A DNA stretch of 64,000 nucleotides, taken from contig NZ_CP065997.1 in assembly GCF_016127315.1 (NCBI RefSeq), positions 4,712,001-4,776,000 on the forward strand, written 5' to 3'. How positions within the stretch are numbered: position 1 is the first letter of the stretch; each line of letters begins with the position of its first letter. A program made the position numbers and the translations under genes. This stretch comes from Achromobacter deleyi (GTDB lineage Bacteria > Pseudomonadota > Gammaproteobacteria > Burkholderiales > Burkholderiaceae_B). This document shows positions 46,300 to 55,157 of this stretch, one piece after another. Below the pieces are notes generated by a model. The model saw nothing but the letters and a program-made list of their open reading frames with translations, was not told the origin of the DNA and did no database searches.

Positions 46300-46310
46300 G
46301 CGCCCCACTA
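46287..46310. repeat. 12-bp tandem duplication spanning the tetR stop codon
   Basis: GGCGCCCCACTA occurs twice in tandem (46287-46298 and 46299-46310). The second copy would add Ala-Pro-His and a stop after the first TAG, so it duplicates the gene's end without changing the protein. Confidence 0.7.
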
Positions 46311-46354
46311 GGCGCGCCGGCCGCGTTCGGCTCCGGGCGCGCCCGCTGCGTGGA

Positions 46355-47890
46355 TCAGCGGGCGGAGGCCGCGGCGTTGCCGCGCAGCCGGTTCACCAGC
46401 ACCAGCGCCGCGGTGCCCAGCAGCATCACGGTGGCGGTGGCGATGACCGCGGCATAGCCCGCGTCGAAGGCGCCGCGCGCCAGGTGCGCCAGCGAGTCGC
46501 CCAGTTCAGCCGACAGGCCCTGCGCCACCACCAGCGCTTCGTCCAGGCTGTCGCGCGCCGCGCCGGCGCCGGCCGCGGGCAGGCCCGCCGGCACGTCCAG
46601 CGTGTGCGCGTAGACGCCCGACAGGATCGAGCCCATCAGCGTCACGCCCAGCGCGCCACCCAGTTCGTACGACACTTCCTCGATCGACGCGGCCATGCCG
46701 GCGCGCTCGGGCGTGGCACTCTGCATGATGGTGCTGGACGCGGCCGTCATGGTGGCGCCGATGCCCACGCCCAGCACGCACAGGCTGGCGATCTGCGCGG
46801 CCAGCCCGCCGTCGTAGCTGAACAGGTAGCCGCCCATGCCCAGGCCGGACACCAGCAGCGAGGCGAACAGCAGGCGCGCGCTGCCCACTCTCGGCAGCAG
46901 CCAGCCGGCCAGCGGGCCGGCGATGAACGCGGCCAGCGGCAACGGCAGGATGTAGAGCGCGGCCTCGATCGGCGACATGCCCAGCACCAGTTGCAGGCGC
47001 TGGCTGAACACCAGTTCCATGCCCAGCAGCGCCGCCGCGGCGAACAGCGCCGAGGCCACCGCCGAACTGAAGCTGCGGTTGCGGAAGATGGCGAAGTCGA
47101 TCAGCGGATAGGGCCGCGCGCGCTGGCGCCGGGCGAAGACGGCCAGCATCGCGATGCCGCCGGCGCACGCCAGCGCGGCGTCCAGCCACGACGGCTGGGC
47201 CCGGCCCAGTTCCTTGAGCGCATAGGCGGTGAGGATCAGGCCCACCATCACCTGCAATGAGCCGACCAGGTCCCAGGGGCGCTGGCGATCCGGCTTGCCG
47301 GCGGGGATGTAGCGGCGCGCCAGCGGCAGGGCGAGCAGCACGATCGGCAGGTTGATCAGGAACACCGAGCCCCACCAGAAATGCTCCAGCAGGATGCCGC
47401 CGATGACCGGACCGAGCGCCGCGCCGCCCGAGGCCACCGAAGCCCAGACGCCGATGGCGATGGCGCGCTCGCGCTCGTCGGCGAATGTCAGGCGCAGGAT
47501 CGACAGCGTCGCCGGCATCATCATGGCCGCGCCCACCGCCAGCACCGCGCGCGCCGCGATCAGCGCCGCCGGATTGGGTGAATAGGCTGCCGCCAGCGAG
47601 GCCGCGCCGAACACGGCCAGGCCCATCATGAACAGGCGCTTGTGGCCCAGGCGGTCGCCCAGCGTGCCCATGCCCAGCAGCAGGCCGGACACCACCAGCG
47701 CATAGATGTTGACGATCCAGAGCTTGGACGAGGCGGTCACGCCCAGCTCGTGCGTGAGCCGCGGCAGGGCGGTGTACAGCACCGTCATGTCGACCACGAT
47801 CAGCAATAGGGCGCTGGACACGATGGCCAGCACCAGCCAGCGGCCGGGGGCGGCCGCGGTGACAGCGTGAGAAGGATTGCGCTGCGTCAT
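46355..47890 (-). CDS. DHA2-family MFS exporter (EmrB/QacA/SmvA-like)
   Basis: 511 residues from ATG 47890, 14 predicted helices. The motifs VVDMTVLYTALPRL in helix 1 with its acidic residue, LGDRLGHKRLFMMG in loop 2-3 and ASGGAALGPVIGGILLEHFWWGSVFLINLP in helix 5 match QacA/SmvA-like drug:H+ antiporters. It probably expels toxic cations or biocides. The open frame continues upstream but overlaps the divergent LysR gene. The divergent LysR gene (48011) is its likely regulator. Confidence 0.87.
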   Translation of the reverse strand: MTQRNPSHAVTAAAPGRWLVLAIVSSALLLIVVDMTVLYTALPRLTHELGVTASSKLWIVNIYALVVSGLLLGMGTLGDRLGHKRLFMMGLAVFGAASLAAAYSPNPAALIAARAVLAVGAAMMMPATLSILRLTFADERERAIAIGVWASVASGGAALGPVIGGILLEHFWWGSVFLINLPIVLLALPLARRYIPAGKPDRQRPWDLVGSLQVMVGLILTAYALKELGRAQPSWLDAALACAGGIAMLAVFARRQRARPYPLIDFAIFRNRSFSSAVASALFAAAALLGMELVFSQRLQLVLGMSPIEAALYILPLPLAAFIAGPLAGWLLPRVGSARLLFASLLVSGLGMGGYLFSYDGGLAAQIASLCVLGVGIGATMTAASSTIMQSATPERAGMAASIEEVSYELGGALGVTLMGSILSGVYAHTLDVPAGLPAAGAGAARDSLDEALVVAQGLSAELGDSLAHLARGAFDAGYAAVIATATVMLLGTAALVLVNRLRGNAAASAR

Positions 47891-47949
47891 AGGTTTACTC
47901 CTGTAGCGCGCGGTATTTTCCATCTGGATATCAATAACAAAAAGTTTGA

Positions 47950-47968
47950 ATCCATCTATAAAATGGAT
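47950..47968. promoter_or_regulatory. Inverted repeat, candidate LysR-type binding site
   Basis: ATCCAT-CTATAAA-ATGGAT is a perfect 6-bp repeat with a 7-base AT-rich spacer, between the divergent LysR and MFS genes. Its dyad and T-N11-A geometry suit a LysR-type regulator. Confidence 0.55.
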
Positions 47969-48010
47969 GAATCGGACGGCCACGCAACGGCCGCAAGCTT
48001 GGGAGCGACG

Positions 48011-48886
48011 ATGCACTGGACCCTGGAACAACTGCGCCATTTCGTGGCGGCGGCGGACGCCGGTTCGTTTTCCGCGGCCGCCCGCCAGGTGGGCCGGGCG
48101 CAATCGGCCGTCAGCACCTCGCTCGGCCTGCTGGAGGCGGACCTGGGCGTGGAGTTGTTCGACCGCTCGCGCCGCAACGCCACGTTGACGCGCGCCGGCG
48201 AGGTGCTGCTGCTGGAAGCGCGCGAACTGCTGCGCCAGGCGGGCGGCCTGGAGCAGCGCGCGCTGTCGTTTGCCGCCGGGCAGGATGCGCGCCTGAGCGT
48301 GGCGCTGGACGAAGCCTTGCCCGACCGCGTGCTGGCCGTGCTGGTGCGGGAGGTCTCGACGCGCTTTCCGGCGCTGGAGCTGACCCAGCTCAACGGCACC
48401 GCCACCGAAGTGGCCGACTACGTGCAGCAGGGCCGCGCCAGCGTGGCGTTCCATTTCGACCGCGGCGACCCGGGCGCGGCCTTCGCCCATCGCTACCTGG
48501 GCGACGTCGGCCAGGGCATCTTCGTCGCGCGCGACCATCCGCTGGCGGCGATGCCCGAGGTCACGCGCAATGACCTGGCGCGCCATCGCCAGCTGGTGAT
48601 GCAGATGGAAGGGGTGGAGGACGTGGTGATGAGCCCGTCGGCGTGGCGCTCGGACAGCTTCTACAGCATCGCGGCGATGGTGGCCGACGGATTGGGCTGG
48701 GCGATCTTGCCGCTGAACATCGCCGAGTACGAGGGCTATCGCAAGGATCTGGCCAGCGTGCCCTGCGCCGGCCTGTCACTGCCGCCGCTGCCGGTGCGCA
48801 CGCTGTGGCTGCAGGGCCGCACGCCGAGCGCCACCGAGCGCTGGATCCAGGAACGCATGGAGCAGTTGCTGCATCCCGGCGCGTGA
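48011..48886 (+). CDS. LysR-family transcriptional regulator
   Basis: 291 residues from ATG 48011, with GGGAG upstream. The helix-turn-helix is FVAAADAGSFSAAARQVGRAQSAVSTSLGLLEADLGVELFDRS. The effector domain starts near LSVALDEALPDRVLAVL. It should control the divergent exporter gene at 46355-47890 through the repeat at 47950-47968. It ends close to a strong hairpin (48953-48974). Confidence 0.87.
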   Translation: MHWTLEQLRHFVAAADAGSFSAAARQVGRAQSAVSTSLGLLEADLGVELFDRSRRNATLTRAGEVLLLEARELLRQAGGLEQRALSFAAGQDARLSVALDEALPDRVLAVLVREVSTRFPALELTQLNGTATEVADYVQQGRASVAFHFDRGDPGAAFAHRYLGDVGQGIFVARDHPLAAMPEVTRNDLARHRQLVMQMEGVEDVVMSPSAWRSDSFYSIAAMVADGLGWAILPLNIAEYEGYRKDLASVPCAGLSLPPLPVRTLWLQGRTPSATERWIQERMEQLLHPGA

Positions 48887-48952
48887 GCGTGCCGGTCGAG
48901 AGGGGCACCGGATCGGCCGCGCCTGCGTCGAGGGGGCGAGCCGATCGCGGCG

Positions 48953-48974
48953 GCCGGCCCGCAAGCGGGCCGGC
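48953..48974. terminator. Hairpin between LysR and universal stress protein genes
   Basis: A perfect 10-bp GC stem (48953-48962 with 48965-48974) with a 2-base loop lies between convergent genes. It lacks a T-run. Confidence 0.5.
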
Positions 48975-48979
48975 GCGGG

Positions 48980-49426
48980 TCAGCGCGGCTTGCGGTACAC
49001 CAGCACCGGCGTGGCGGAATGCGCCAGCACTTTCTGGGTCTGGCTGCCCAGCACCACCGCGGCCATGCCGCGGCGGCCGTGCGAGGCCATGGCGATCAGG
49101 TCGCAGCCGCGCTCGGCGGCGGCGTTGATGATGGCGCGATAGGGGTCTTCGTCGGTGGCGCGCAGCGTTTCGCACGGCACGCCGGCCTCGCGCGCCTGGG
49201 TGGCGGCCGCGCTCAGCAGCCGTTCGGCCTGGACGCGGATCTGGTCCTGGTATTCGGTCAGGCTGTGGGCCACCTGCGCGGCGCCCATGGCGAAGACGTG
49301 AAAGGGTTCCTCGACCGTGAGGATGGTGGTGCGCGCGCCCAGCGACTTGGCCAGATTGAGGCTTTCGACCAGGGCTTCCGAGGACAATTGCGAGCCGTCC
49401 GTGGGAATGAGAATGTGCTTGTACAT
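48980..49426 (-). CDS. Universal stress protein, UspA family
   Basis: 148 residues from ATG 49426. The N-terminal ILIPTDGSQLSSEAL and the ATP-binding loop ASHGRRGMAAVVLGSQTQKVL (G-x2-G-x9-G-S/T) are complete, so ATP binding is expected. Single-domain cytoplasmic stress protein. It is monocistronic; the GntR gene on the same strand ends 133 bases upstream. Confidence 0.9.
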   Translation of the reverse strand: MYKHILIPTDGSQLSSEALVESLNLAKSLGARTTILTVEEPFHVFAMGAAQVAHSLTEYQDQIRVQAERLLSAAATQAREAGVPCETLRATDEDPYRAIINAAAERGCDLIAMASHGRRGMAAVVLGSQTQKVLAHSATPVLVYRKPR

Positions 49427-49559
49427 GGTGTCTCCCGTGTTTGTGCAGCGGCCGCCGCGACAGGCGGCGGCTACGTAACACTGTATCGGGGGACGGCGCG
49501 GCGCCGTTTGCGCGGAATCAAACCTTGCGCGCAATCAAGCCGCCGGCGGGCGGCAGGCG

Positions 49560-50246
49560 TCAGCTCAACAGCGCGGTGACCAGGTCGCTGGCGGCTTGGC
49601 CGTCTTCGTCGAAGTCGAGCGCCGTCTGCACATGTTCCAGGTGCTCGTCCATCAGCGCGCAGGCGCGCGCGGTGTCGCCGGCGCGGGCGGCCTCGATGAA
49701 GGCGTGGTGTTCGCGCGACGAGCAGCTGGCGTCGTGCGAGCTCTGATACAGCACGGTGATGACGGCGCTGCGCGCCGACAGCTCGCGCAGCATGCCGGTC
49801 AGCACCGAGTTGCCGACGGTCTCGGCCAGCAGGATGTGGAAGTCGCCCAGCAGGCGGTTGCGCGTCTGCACGTCGCCGCTTTCCACGGCCGCGCGTTCCT
49901 CGGCCAGGTGAGCGTCGATGCGGCGGTAGTCGGCCGCCGTGGCGCGCGCCACGAACTCGCGCGCCAACGCCGCCTCGAGGATGCGGCGCACGGCGTAGAC
50001 CTCGCGCGCCTCGTTGGCGTCGGGCTTGCTGACGAAGGCGCCCTTGTCCGGCACGATATTGATCAGCTTGTCCTTGGACAGCATCAGCAGGGCGGCGCGG
50101 ATCTTGGTGCGGCTGACCTTGTAGACCCGTGCCAGGGCCTCCTCGCGCAGGCGGGTGCCGGGCGGCAGCCGGTGCGCCACGATGGCGGCGGCGATGGCCT
50201 TGGCGATATCGTCGGCGCTGGGATCGGAGGGTACTTCCTGGGTCAT
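49560..50246 (-). CDS. GntR-family regulator, FCD (FadR) subfamily
   Basis: 228 residues. The winged helix is LPPGTRLREEALARVYKVSRTKIRAALLMLSKDKLINIVPDKGAFVSKP. The FCD ligand domain has the metal-binding residues in DFHILLAETVGNSVL (D/H), and REHHAFIEAARAGD with MDEHLEH. Such regulators respond to organic acids. It follows the M20 peptidase and Bug-protein genes on the same strand, from its own upstream region; a candidate operator is at 50325-50335. It may regulate those two genes. Confidence 0.87.
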   Translation of the reverse strand: MTQEVPSDPSADDIAKAIAAAIVAHRLPPGTRLREEALARVYKVSRTKIRAALLMLSKDKLINIVPDKGAFVSKPDANEAREVYAVRRILEAALAREFVARATAADYRRIDAHLAEERAAVESGDVQTRNRLLGDFHILLAETVGNSVLTGMLRELSARSAVITVLYQSSHDASCSSREHHAFIEAARAGDTARACALMDEHLEHVQTALDFDEDGQAASDLVTALLS

Positions 50247-50324
50247 GGAACGCGGCCGCGGGGCCGGGTGGGGCTGTCGAGGCGGTCAGTCTATCAAAAT
50301 CCGATACCGGCCTGGCAACATTTA

Positions 50325-50335
50325 TTGCATACCAA
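50325..50335. promoter_or_regulatory. Candidate GntR (FCD) operator
   Basis: TTGCATACCAA, or TTGGTATGCAA on the other strand, has the TTG-TA-CAA dyad seen in FadR/FCD-type operators such as TTGTATACAA. It is 79 bases before the GntR start, in an AT-rich patch. Confidence 0.45.
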
Positions 50336-50423
50336 AATTGTTGGCGGCCACCTGCCCGCGCGCCATTCGCGCCCTCCGCAAAGCCGCCTCGCGGGGCCCG
50401 GGTGGCGCCCGGGCCCGCCGCGG

Positions 50424-51827
50424 TCAGGCGCGGAACGCCGCCGGCTGATAGCGGCCCAGGGCATCGAGCAGGCGGGTCCAGGCCCGCACGCCCTCGCGGA
50501 TCGAACCGAGGCGGAAGAACTCGTTGGGCGCGTGCACGTCCTCGTCGGGCAGGTTGAAGCCGAACATCAGCGTGTCGATGCCCAGGGTTTCCTTGAATAC
50601 CGACGTGATCGGCACGGTGGCGCCCAGCCGCACGTGGATCGGATCGCGGCCGTCCTCGGCCCGCAGCACCGTCTGCGCCGCGCGCACCAGCGGATGGTCC
50701 GGCGCCAGCGTCGAGGCCGGCGAGCCGTCGTGCATGGACACGACGTCCAGCGCGCATCCGGCCGGGCAGTGCGCCCGCAGGTGCGCCAGGACCGCCCGGA
50801 TCACGCGCGCCGGGTCCTGGCCCTCGACCACGCGCACGGTCAGCTTGGCCGACGCTTCGCAGGCGATGATGGTCTTGGTGCCGGCGCCGGTATAGCCGCC
50901 CCACATGCCATTGACATCCAGGGCCGGACGCAGCGTGATGCGTTCGCGCGGGCTGTAGCCCGGCTCGCCGTGGCTGGCCGCGCCCACGTCGCTGAAAAAC
51001 GCCGCTTCGTCATAGGGAAACGCGGCGGTGTCCTGGCGCTGGCGCGGCGTGGGCGGCGTGGCGTCGTCGTCGAAGCCGGCCACCGCGACGCGGCCATCCG
51101 GCGTGTGCAGCGTGGCCAGCAGCGCGGCCATGTCGTGCAGCGCGTTGCGCACGCCGCCGCCGTAGCGGCCGGAATGCAGATCCTTGGCGGCGGTGCGCAG
51201 CCGCACCTCGAGCGCCGCGTTGCCGCGCGCGCCGGTGTTGATGGTGGGCACCTGGGCGCTGGCGCGGCCGCCGTCCGCCGACAGCACCGCGTCGGCCGCC
51301 AGCAAGGGGCCGTGGCGCTCGATCAGCGTTCGCAGGGTGGGGCTGCCGGTTTCTTCCTCGCCCTCGATGAACACCTTGATATTGACCGGGCAATCGCGCA
51401 CGGTGTTGAGGAAGGCGAACACGACTTCAAGCGCCACCGTGGTCGAGCCCTTGACGTCGGAGGCGCCGCGCGCGTACAGGCGGCCGTCGATCTCGGCCGG
51501 CTCGAAGGGCGGCGTGCGCCATAGCGCCAACGGGTCGGCCGGCTGCACGTCGTAATGGCCATAGATCAGCAGCGTGGGCCTGCCGGGCGCGCCCAGCCAC
51601 TCGCCGTAGACGGCAGGCTCGCCGCCGCCTTCCAGCAGCTGCACCTGCCGCAGGCCTTCCTGGCGCAGGCGCTGGCACAGGAATTCGCGGGCGTGCGCCA
51701 TGTGATCGGCATAGGCGGGGTCGGCGCTGACGCTGGGAATGCGCAGGAAGGCCTTGAGCCAATCCTCGATCAGCGGCTGGCGGGCGTCCAGGTGCGTCAG
51801 CACGGACTGGATGGCGGTGTCGGACAT
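50424..51827 (-). CDS. M20-family dipeptidase/deacylase
   Basis: 467 residues. Zinc-binding and catalytic motifs: GHYDVQP (His and Asp), GASDVKG (bridging Asp), EGEEETGS (catalytic and zinc Glu) and the lid-domain AKDLHSGRYGG. It resembles the dipeptidase-like M20 proteins such as carnosinase and DapE-like enzymes. It probably hydrolyses a dipeptide or N-acyl amino acid in the cytoplasm. It is 74 bases downstream of the Bug-protein gene, on the same strand; the pair suggests uptake and hydrolysis of one compound. Confidence 0.87.
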   Translation of the reverse strand: MSDTAIQSVLTHLDARQPLIEDWLKAFLRIPSVSADPAYADHMAHAREFLCQRLRQEGLRQVQLLEGGGEPAVYGEWLGAPGRPTLLIYGHYDVQPADPLALWRTPPFEPAEIDGRLYARGASDVKGSTTVALEVVFAFLNTVRDCPVNIKVFIEGEEETGSPTLRTLIERHGPLLAADAVLSADGGRASAQVPTINTGARGNAALEVRLRTAAKDLHSGRYGGGVRNALHDMAALLATLHTPDGRVAVAGFDDDATPPTPRQRQDTAAFPYDEAAFFSDVGAASHGEPGYSPRERITLRPALDVNGMWGGYTGAGTKTIIACEASAKLTVRVVEGQDPARVIRAVLAHLRAHCPAGCALDVVSMHDGSPASTLAPDHPLVRAAQTVLRAEDGRDPIHVRLGATVPITSVFKETLGIDTLMFGFNLPDEDVHAPNEFFRLGSIREGVRAWTRLLDALGRYQPAAFRA

Positions 51828-51901
51828 GCAAACTCCATCAATCGGGAAGAAAGGGGGCAGGCGGGAGGGGGCGAGCGGCCGCGCCTGGCGAGGCGGGCGG
51901 G

Positions 51902-52876
51902 TCAGTCGGCCTTGAAGCCGCTGACGCGCACCAGTTCGGTCAGGCGCGCGGTCTGGTCGGCGTAGAAGGCCTCGCTTTCGGCCAGTGTCTGCGGCGGGAA
52001 CAGGATCTTGCCCTGGGCCAGCAGCGTCTTGCGCGCGGCGGGGTCGGCCAGCGCGGCGGTGACCGCGTCGTGCAGCTTCTGCGCGACCGCGTCGGAGGTG
52101 CCTTGCTTGACCATGTAGGCGGTCCAGATGGTGTAGTTGAAGTCCTTCAGGCCGGCGCTTTCCTGCACGCTGGGCACGTCGGGCAGCATCGGCAGGCGCT
52201 CGCGGTTGAGGGTGCCGATGATGCGGATGCGGCCTTCGCGCCGCAGGTCCGCGTAGTTGGCCTGATAGGGCACGATGGCGAAGTCGATCTGGCCGCCGGC
52301 GATGTCGGTGAGCAGCGGCGAGGCGCCGCGATAGGGAATGTGCGTCAGCGAGACGCCGGTGCGCTGCGACAGGGCGGCGGTGATCAGGTGGATCATCGAG
52401 CCGGCGCCGCCCGAGCCGTAGGTCAACGGGACCTTGCTTTGCCGCGCCAGGGCCAGCAACTCGTCGACGTTGGCCGCGCCGAGGTCGGCGCGGGTCATCA
52501 CGACGTAGGGCGAGGTGGCCACCGGCGCGATCATGCGGAACGCCTGCGGCGCGTAGCTGACGGACGCATTGGTCAGCCCGGCCAGGATCAGTTCGTTGGG
52601 CGAGCCCTGGAACAGGTAGTAGCCGTCGGTCCGCGCGCCCAGCACGCGGTTGGCGCCGAGCACGCCGTTGGCCCCGCCCAGGTTCTCGACGATGACCTGT
52701 CCGCCCAGCGCCTGGGTCATCGGCCCCTGCAGCGCGCGGGCGGTGATGTCGCTGGCGCCGCCCGCCGGGTACGGCACCATCAGCGATACCGGGCGGACGG
52801 GGTAGTCGGCGGCGGCGGCGGGGCCGGCGCCCAGCAGGACAAGCAGGGCGGCGACGGCGGGCAGCAGTTTTTTCAT
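51902..52876 (-). CDS. Bug-family periplasmic solute-binding protein
   Basis: 324 residues, signal peptide ending AAA (~23). The mature start DYPVRPVSLMVPYPAGGASDITARAL has the Bug/TctC ligand-loop motif, and RVLGARTDGYYLFQGSPNEL and GSGGAGSMIHLI follow. Bug proteins feed tripartite tricarboxylate transporters, but no membrane subunits (TctA/TctB) are adjacent. In this family most members have no transporter next to them. It is divergent from the LysR gene at 53010, which may control it. Confidence 0.9.
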   Translation of the reverse strand: MKKLLPAVAALLVLLGAGPAAAADYPVRPVSLMVPYPAGGASDITARALQGPMTQALGGQVIVENLGGANGVLGANRVLGARTDGYYLFQGSPNELILAGLTNASVSYAPQAFRMIAPVATSPYVVMTRADLGAANVDELLALARQSKVPLTYGSGGAGSMIHLITAALSQRTGVSLTHIPYRGASPLLTDIAGGQIDFAIVPYQANYADLRREGRIRIIGTLNRERLPMLPDVPSVQESAGLKDFNYTIWTAYMVKQGTSDAVAQKLHDAVTAALADPAARKTLLAQGKILFPPQTLAESEAFYADQTARLTELVRVSGFKAD

Positions 52877-53009
52877 GAGGTTCCCTTGTGATGTGGTGAT
52901 GTTTTCCGGAATGCTAGAAGTGCCGGTTTCATATGTCCAATCGATTGATTGGCTTATTACAATGCGTTTTGTGCATGATTAATCGAGGCGCGCGGCGCCG
53001 GGAGTCCGC

Positions 53010-53909
53010 ATGAATCTGTCGCAACTGGCGCATCTGGTGGCCTTGCTGGAAACCGGCTCGTTCACCCGGGCCGCCGAATCGCTGCATCTGTCGCAGCCGG
53101 CCTTCAGTCGCAGCATCCAGCTGCTGGAGACCGAGCTGGGCGCGCCCCTGGTGGACCGCATCGGCAAGCGCAACGAAGCCACGCCGCTGGGCCGCCAGGT
53201 GGCGCGGCGGGCGCGGCGGGTGCTGGCCGAGGTGCAGGAGATCCGGCGCGAGGCCGAACTGCTGGCGCAGGGCGAGGCCGGCGCGGTGGCGCTGGGCCTG
53301 GGGGCCGCGCCCAGCGCCCTGTTCAGCGTGCCGTTGATGCGCCACATGATGGCGGCCTACCCGCGCCTGCGCGTGCGGCTGTCGCGCGGGCCGACCGACG
53401 CGCTGCTCGCGAGCCTGCGCGAACGCGCGCTGGACGCGCTGGTGGTGCACGTGCGCACGCTGGACAACGATGCCGATCTGGAGGTGGCGGCCATGCCGAG
53501 CCTGGCGTCGGGATTCGTCTGCCGACCGGACCATCCGTTGCTCGCGGGGCCGGCGCCGTCGCTGCCGCAGGTGCTGGCGTATCCGGTGATGTCCACCGGG
53601 CTGTCGCCGGAGATCCGGCGGCGCGTCGCGGCCGCGCGGCCGGACGGCTTCGAACTGCACATGGAAAGCGAGGACATCGCCGGCCTGCTCGACATTGCCG
53701 CGCGCTCCGACGCGGTCTACCTCGGGGTGCTGGCGTCGGCCGCGGGGCCGGTGGCCGAGGGCTGGTTGGCGCAGGTGCCGCCGCCGCCGGATTTCGACAT
53801 CGCGGGGCATTTCGCCTTCGTCACGTTGCGCGGACGCAGCGAGAGCCCGGCCACCCGCATCGCGCGCGAGTTCTGTTTCGAGCAGATGCGGCAGGCGGCG
53901 CGGGGCTAG
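53010..53909 (+). CDS. LysR-family transcriptional regulator
   Basis: 299 residues. The helix-turn-helix is LVALLETGSFTRAAESLHLSQPAFSRSIQLLETELGAPLVDR. The effector domain follows. It is divergent from the Bug-protein gene, with an intergenic region of about 130 bases containing an AT-rich segment (ATCGATTGATTGG) that may hold the operator. Likely target: the Bug, M20 and GntR genes on the other strand. Confidence 0.87.
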   Translation: MNLSQLAHLVALLETGSFTRAAESLHLSQPAFSRSIQLLETELGAPLVDRIGKRNEATPLGRQVARRARRVLAEVQEIRREAELLAQGEAGAVALGLGAAPSALFSVPLMRHMMAAYPRLRVRLSRGPTDALLASLRERALDALVVHVRTLDNDADLEVAAMPSLASGFVCRPDHPLLAGPAPSLPQVLAYPVMSTGLSPEIRRRVAAARPDGFELHMESEDIAGLLDIAARSDAVYLGVLASAAGPVAEGWLAQVPPPPDFDIAGHFAFVTLRGRSESPATRIAREFCFEQMRQAARG

Positions 53910-54056
53910 GCAGGCACGGGATTCATGCCGCTTTCCGCACAATCGGCATGCCAGTCCTGATCAATCGGGCGCCTGTCTTGGCGTATCCTGCTGCGGTCAG
54001 CGTTTTCCACCGGCGGCTGGCGCCGTCGGTCCCCGCCCATTTTTCTGGAATTTCCC

Positions 54057-55100
54057 ATGCCCACTGGCCTCTCGTCCGCGTTGCAGCGCTTTCCCCGTTA
54101 CGCCTTGCTCGACGGCCCCACGCCGATCCAGCGCCTGGCCGGGCTGGAGGCGGCCCTGGGCGCCGCGGCCAACGGCGTGCGCCTCTATGTGAAGCGCGAC
54201 GACCACATGTCGCTGGGCGGCGGCGGCAACAAGCTGCGCAAGCTGGAGTTCCTGCTGGGCGAGGCGCGCGAACAGGGCGCGGACACGGTGGTGACGGTCG
54301 GCGGCCTGCAATCGAACCACGCGCGCCTGACCGCGGCGGCCGCGGCCCGGGCCGGCATGGCCTGCGAGCTGGTGCTGGGCCGGGTGGTGCCGCGCGACGA
54401 CGTCGACTACGAGGAAAACGGCAACATGCTGCTGAACCGCCTGCTGGGCGCGACGGTGCACGCGTTGCCCGCGGGCGCCGACGCCATGGCGGCGGCGCTG
54501 GAACGGGTGCGCGCGCTGGAGCTGGCGGGGCGCCGCGTCTACCTGGCGCCGCTGGGCGGTTCGACGCCCGTCGGCGCCTTGGGCTACGCCGCCTGCGCGC
54601 TGGAGATCCTGGCGCAGTCGCGTGAACTGGGCGTGGATTTCACCCGCATCGTGGTGGCCAACGGCAGCGCCGGCACCCATGCCGGGCTGGCGGCGGGCGT
54701 GGTCGCGGCGGGCCTGCCCGCCACCCGCGTGCAGTCGTTCACCACGCTGGCCGACGCCGAAGTGGCGAAGGCGAAGACGGTCGACCTGACCGCCGCCACG
54801 CTGGCGCTGCTGGCGCAGGGCCAGGCGGCCGGCTTCGCGGCGCCCGCGCCCAACGACATCCTGGTCGATGGCAGCCAGCGCGGCCTGGCCTACGGCGTGC
54901 CGACGCCGGCCATGCTGGAGGCGGTCGGCCTGCTGGCGCGCAGCGAAGGGCTGTTGCTCGATCCGGTGTATTCGGGCAAGGCCTTCGCCGGCCTGCTGGC
55001 CGACCTGCGCGCCGGCCGCCATGCGCCGGGCAGCGACGTGCTGTTCGTGATGACGGGCGGCGCGCCCGGCCTGTACGCCTACAAGCCCGCGCTCCAATGA
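54057..55100 (+). CDS. PLP-dependent D-cysteine desulfhydrase / ACC-deaminase family enzyme
   Basis: 347 residues. VKRDDHMSLGGGGNKLRKLEFLL has the PLP lysine in the NKLRK motif, and VTVGGLQSNHARLTAAAAARAG is the following family block. TGGAPGLYAYKP at the C-terminus is also typical. The family covers D-cysteine desulfhydrase (DcyD) and 1-aminocyclopropane-1-carboxylate deaminase; the former is the likelier guess because of overall pattern. It probably detoxifies or degrades a D-amino acid to an oxo acid, ammonia and sulfide. It is a single gene in the + direction, between the LysR gene and the Bug operon. Confidence 0.82.
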   Translation: MPTGLSSALQRFPRYALLDGPTPIQRLAGLEAALGAAANGVRLYVKRDDHMSLGGGGNKLRKLEFLLGEAREQGADTVVTVGGLQSNHARLTAAAAARAGMACELVLGRVVPRDDVDYEENGNMLLNRLLGATVHALPAGADAMAAALERVRALELAGRRVYLAPLGGSTPVGALGYAACALEILAQSRELGVDFTRIVVANGSAGTHAGLAAGVVAAGLPATRVQSFTTLADAEVAKAKTVDLTAATLALLAQGQAAGFAAPAPNDILVDGSQRGLAYGVPTPAMLEAVGLLARSEGLLLDPVYSGKAFAGLLADLRAGRHAPGSDVLFVMTGGAPGLYAYKPALQ

Positions 55101-55102
55101 AA

Positions 55103-55136
55103 GACGGGCCGGCCGCCGCGAGGCGTCCGGCCCGTC
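55103..55136. terminator. Bidirectional terminator-like hairpin
   Basis: The 10-bp stem GACGGGCCGG/CCGGCCCGTC (55103-55112 with 55127-55136) with a 14-base loop begins 3 bases after the desulfhydrase stop and lies before the end of the convergent Bug-protein gene. Confidence 0.65.
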
Positions 55137-55157
55137 CTGGACAATGCGAAGGGGGTG

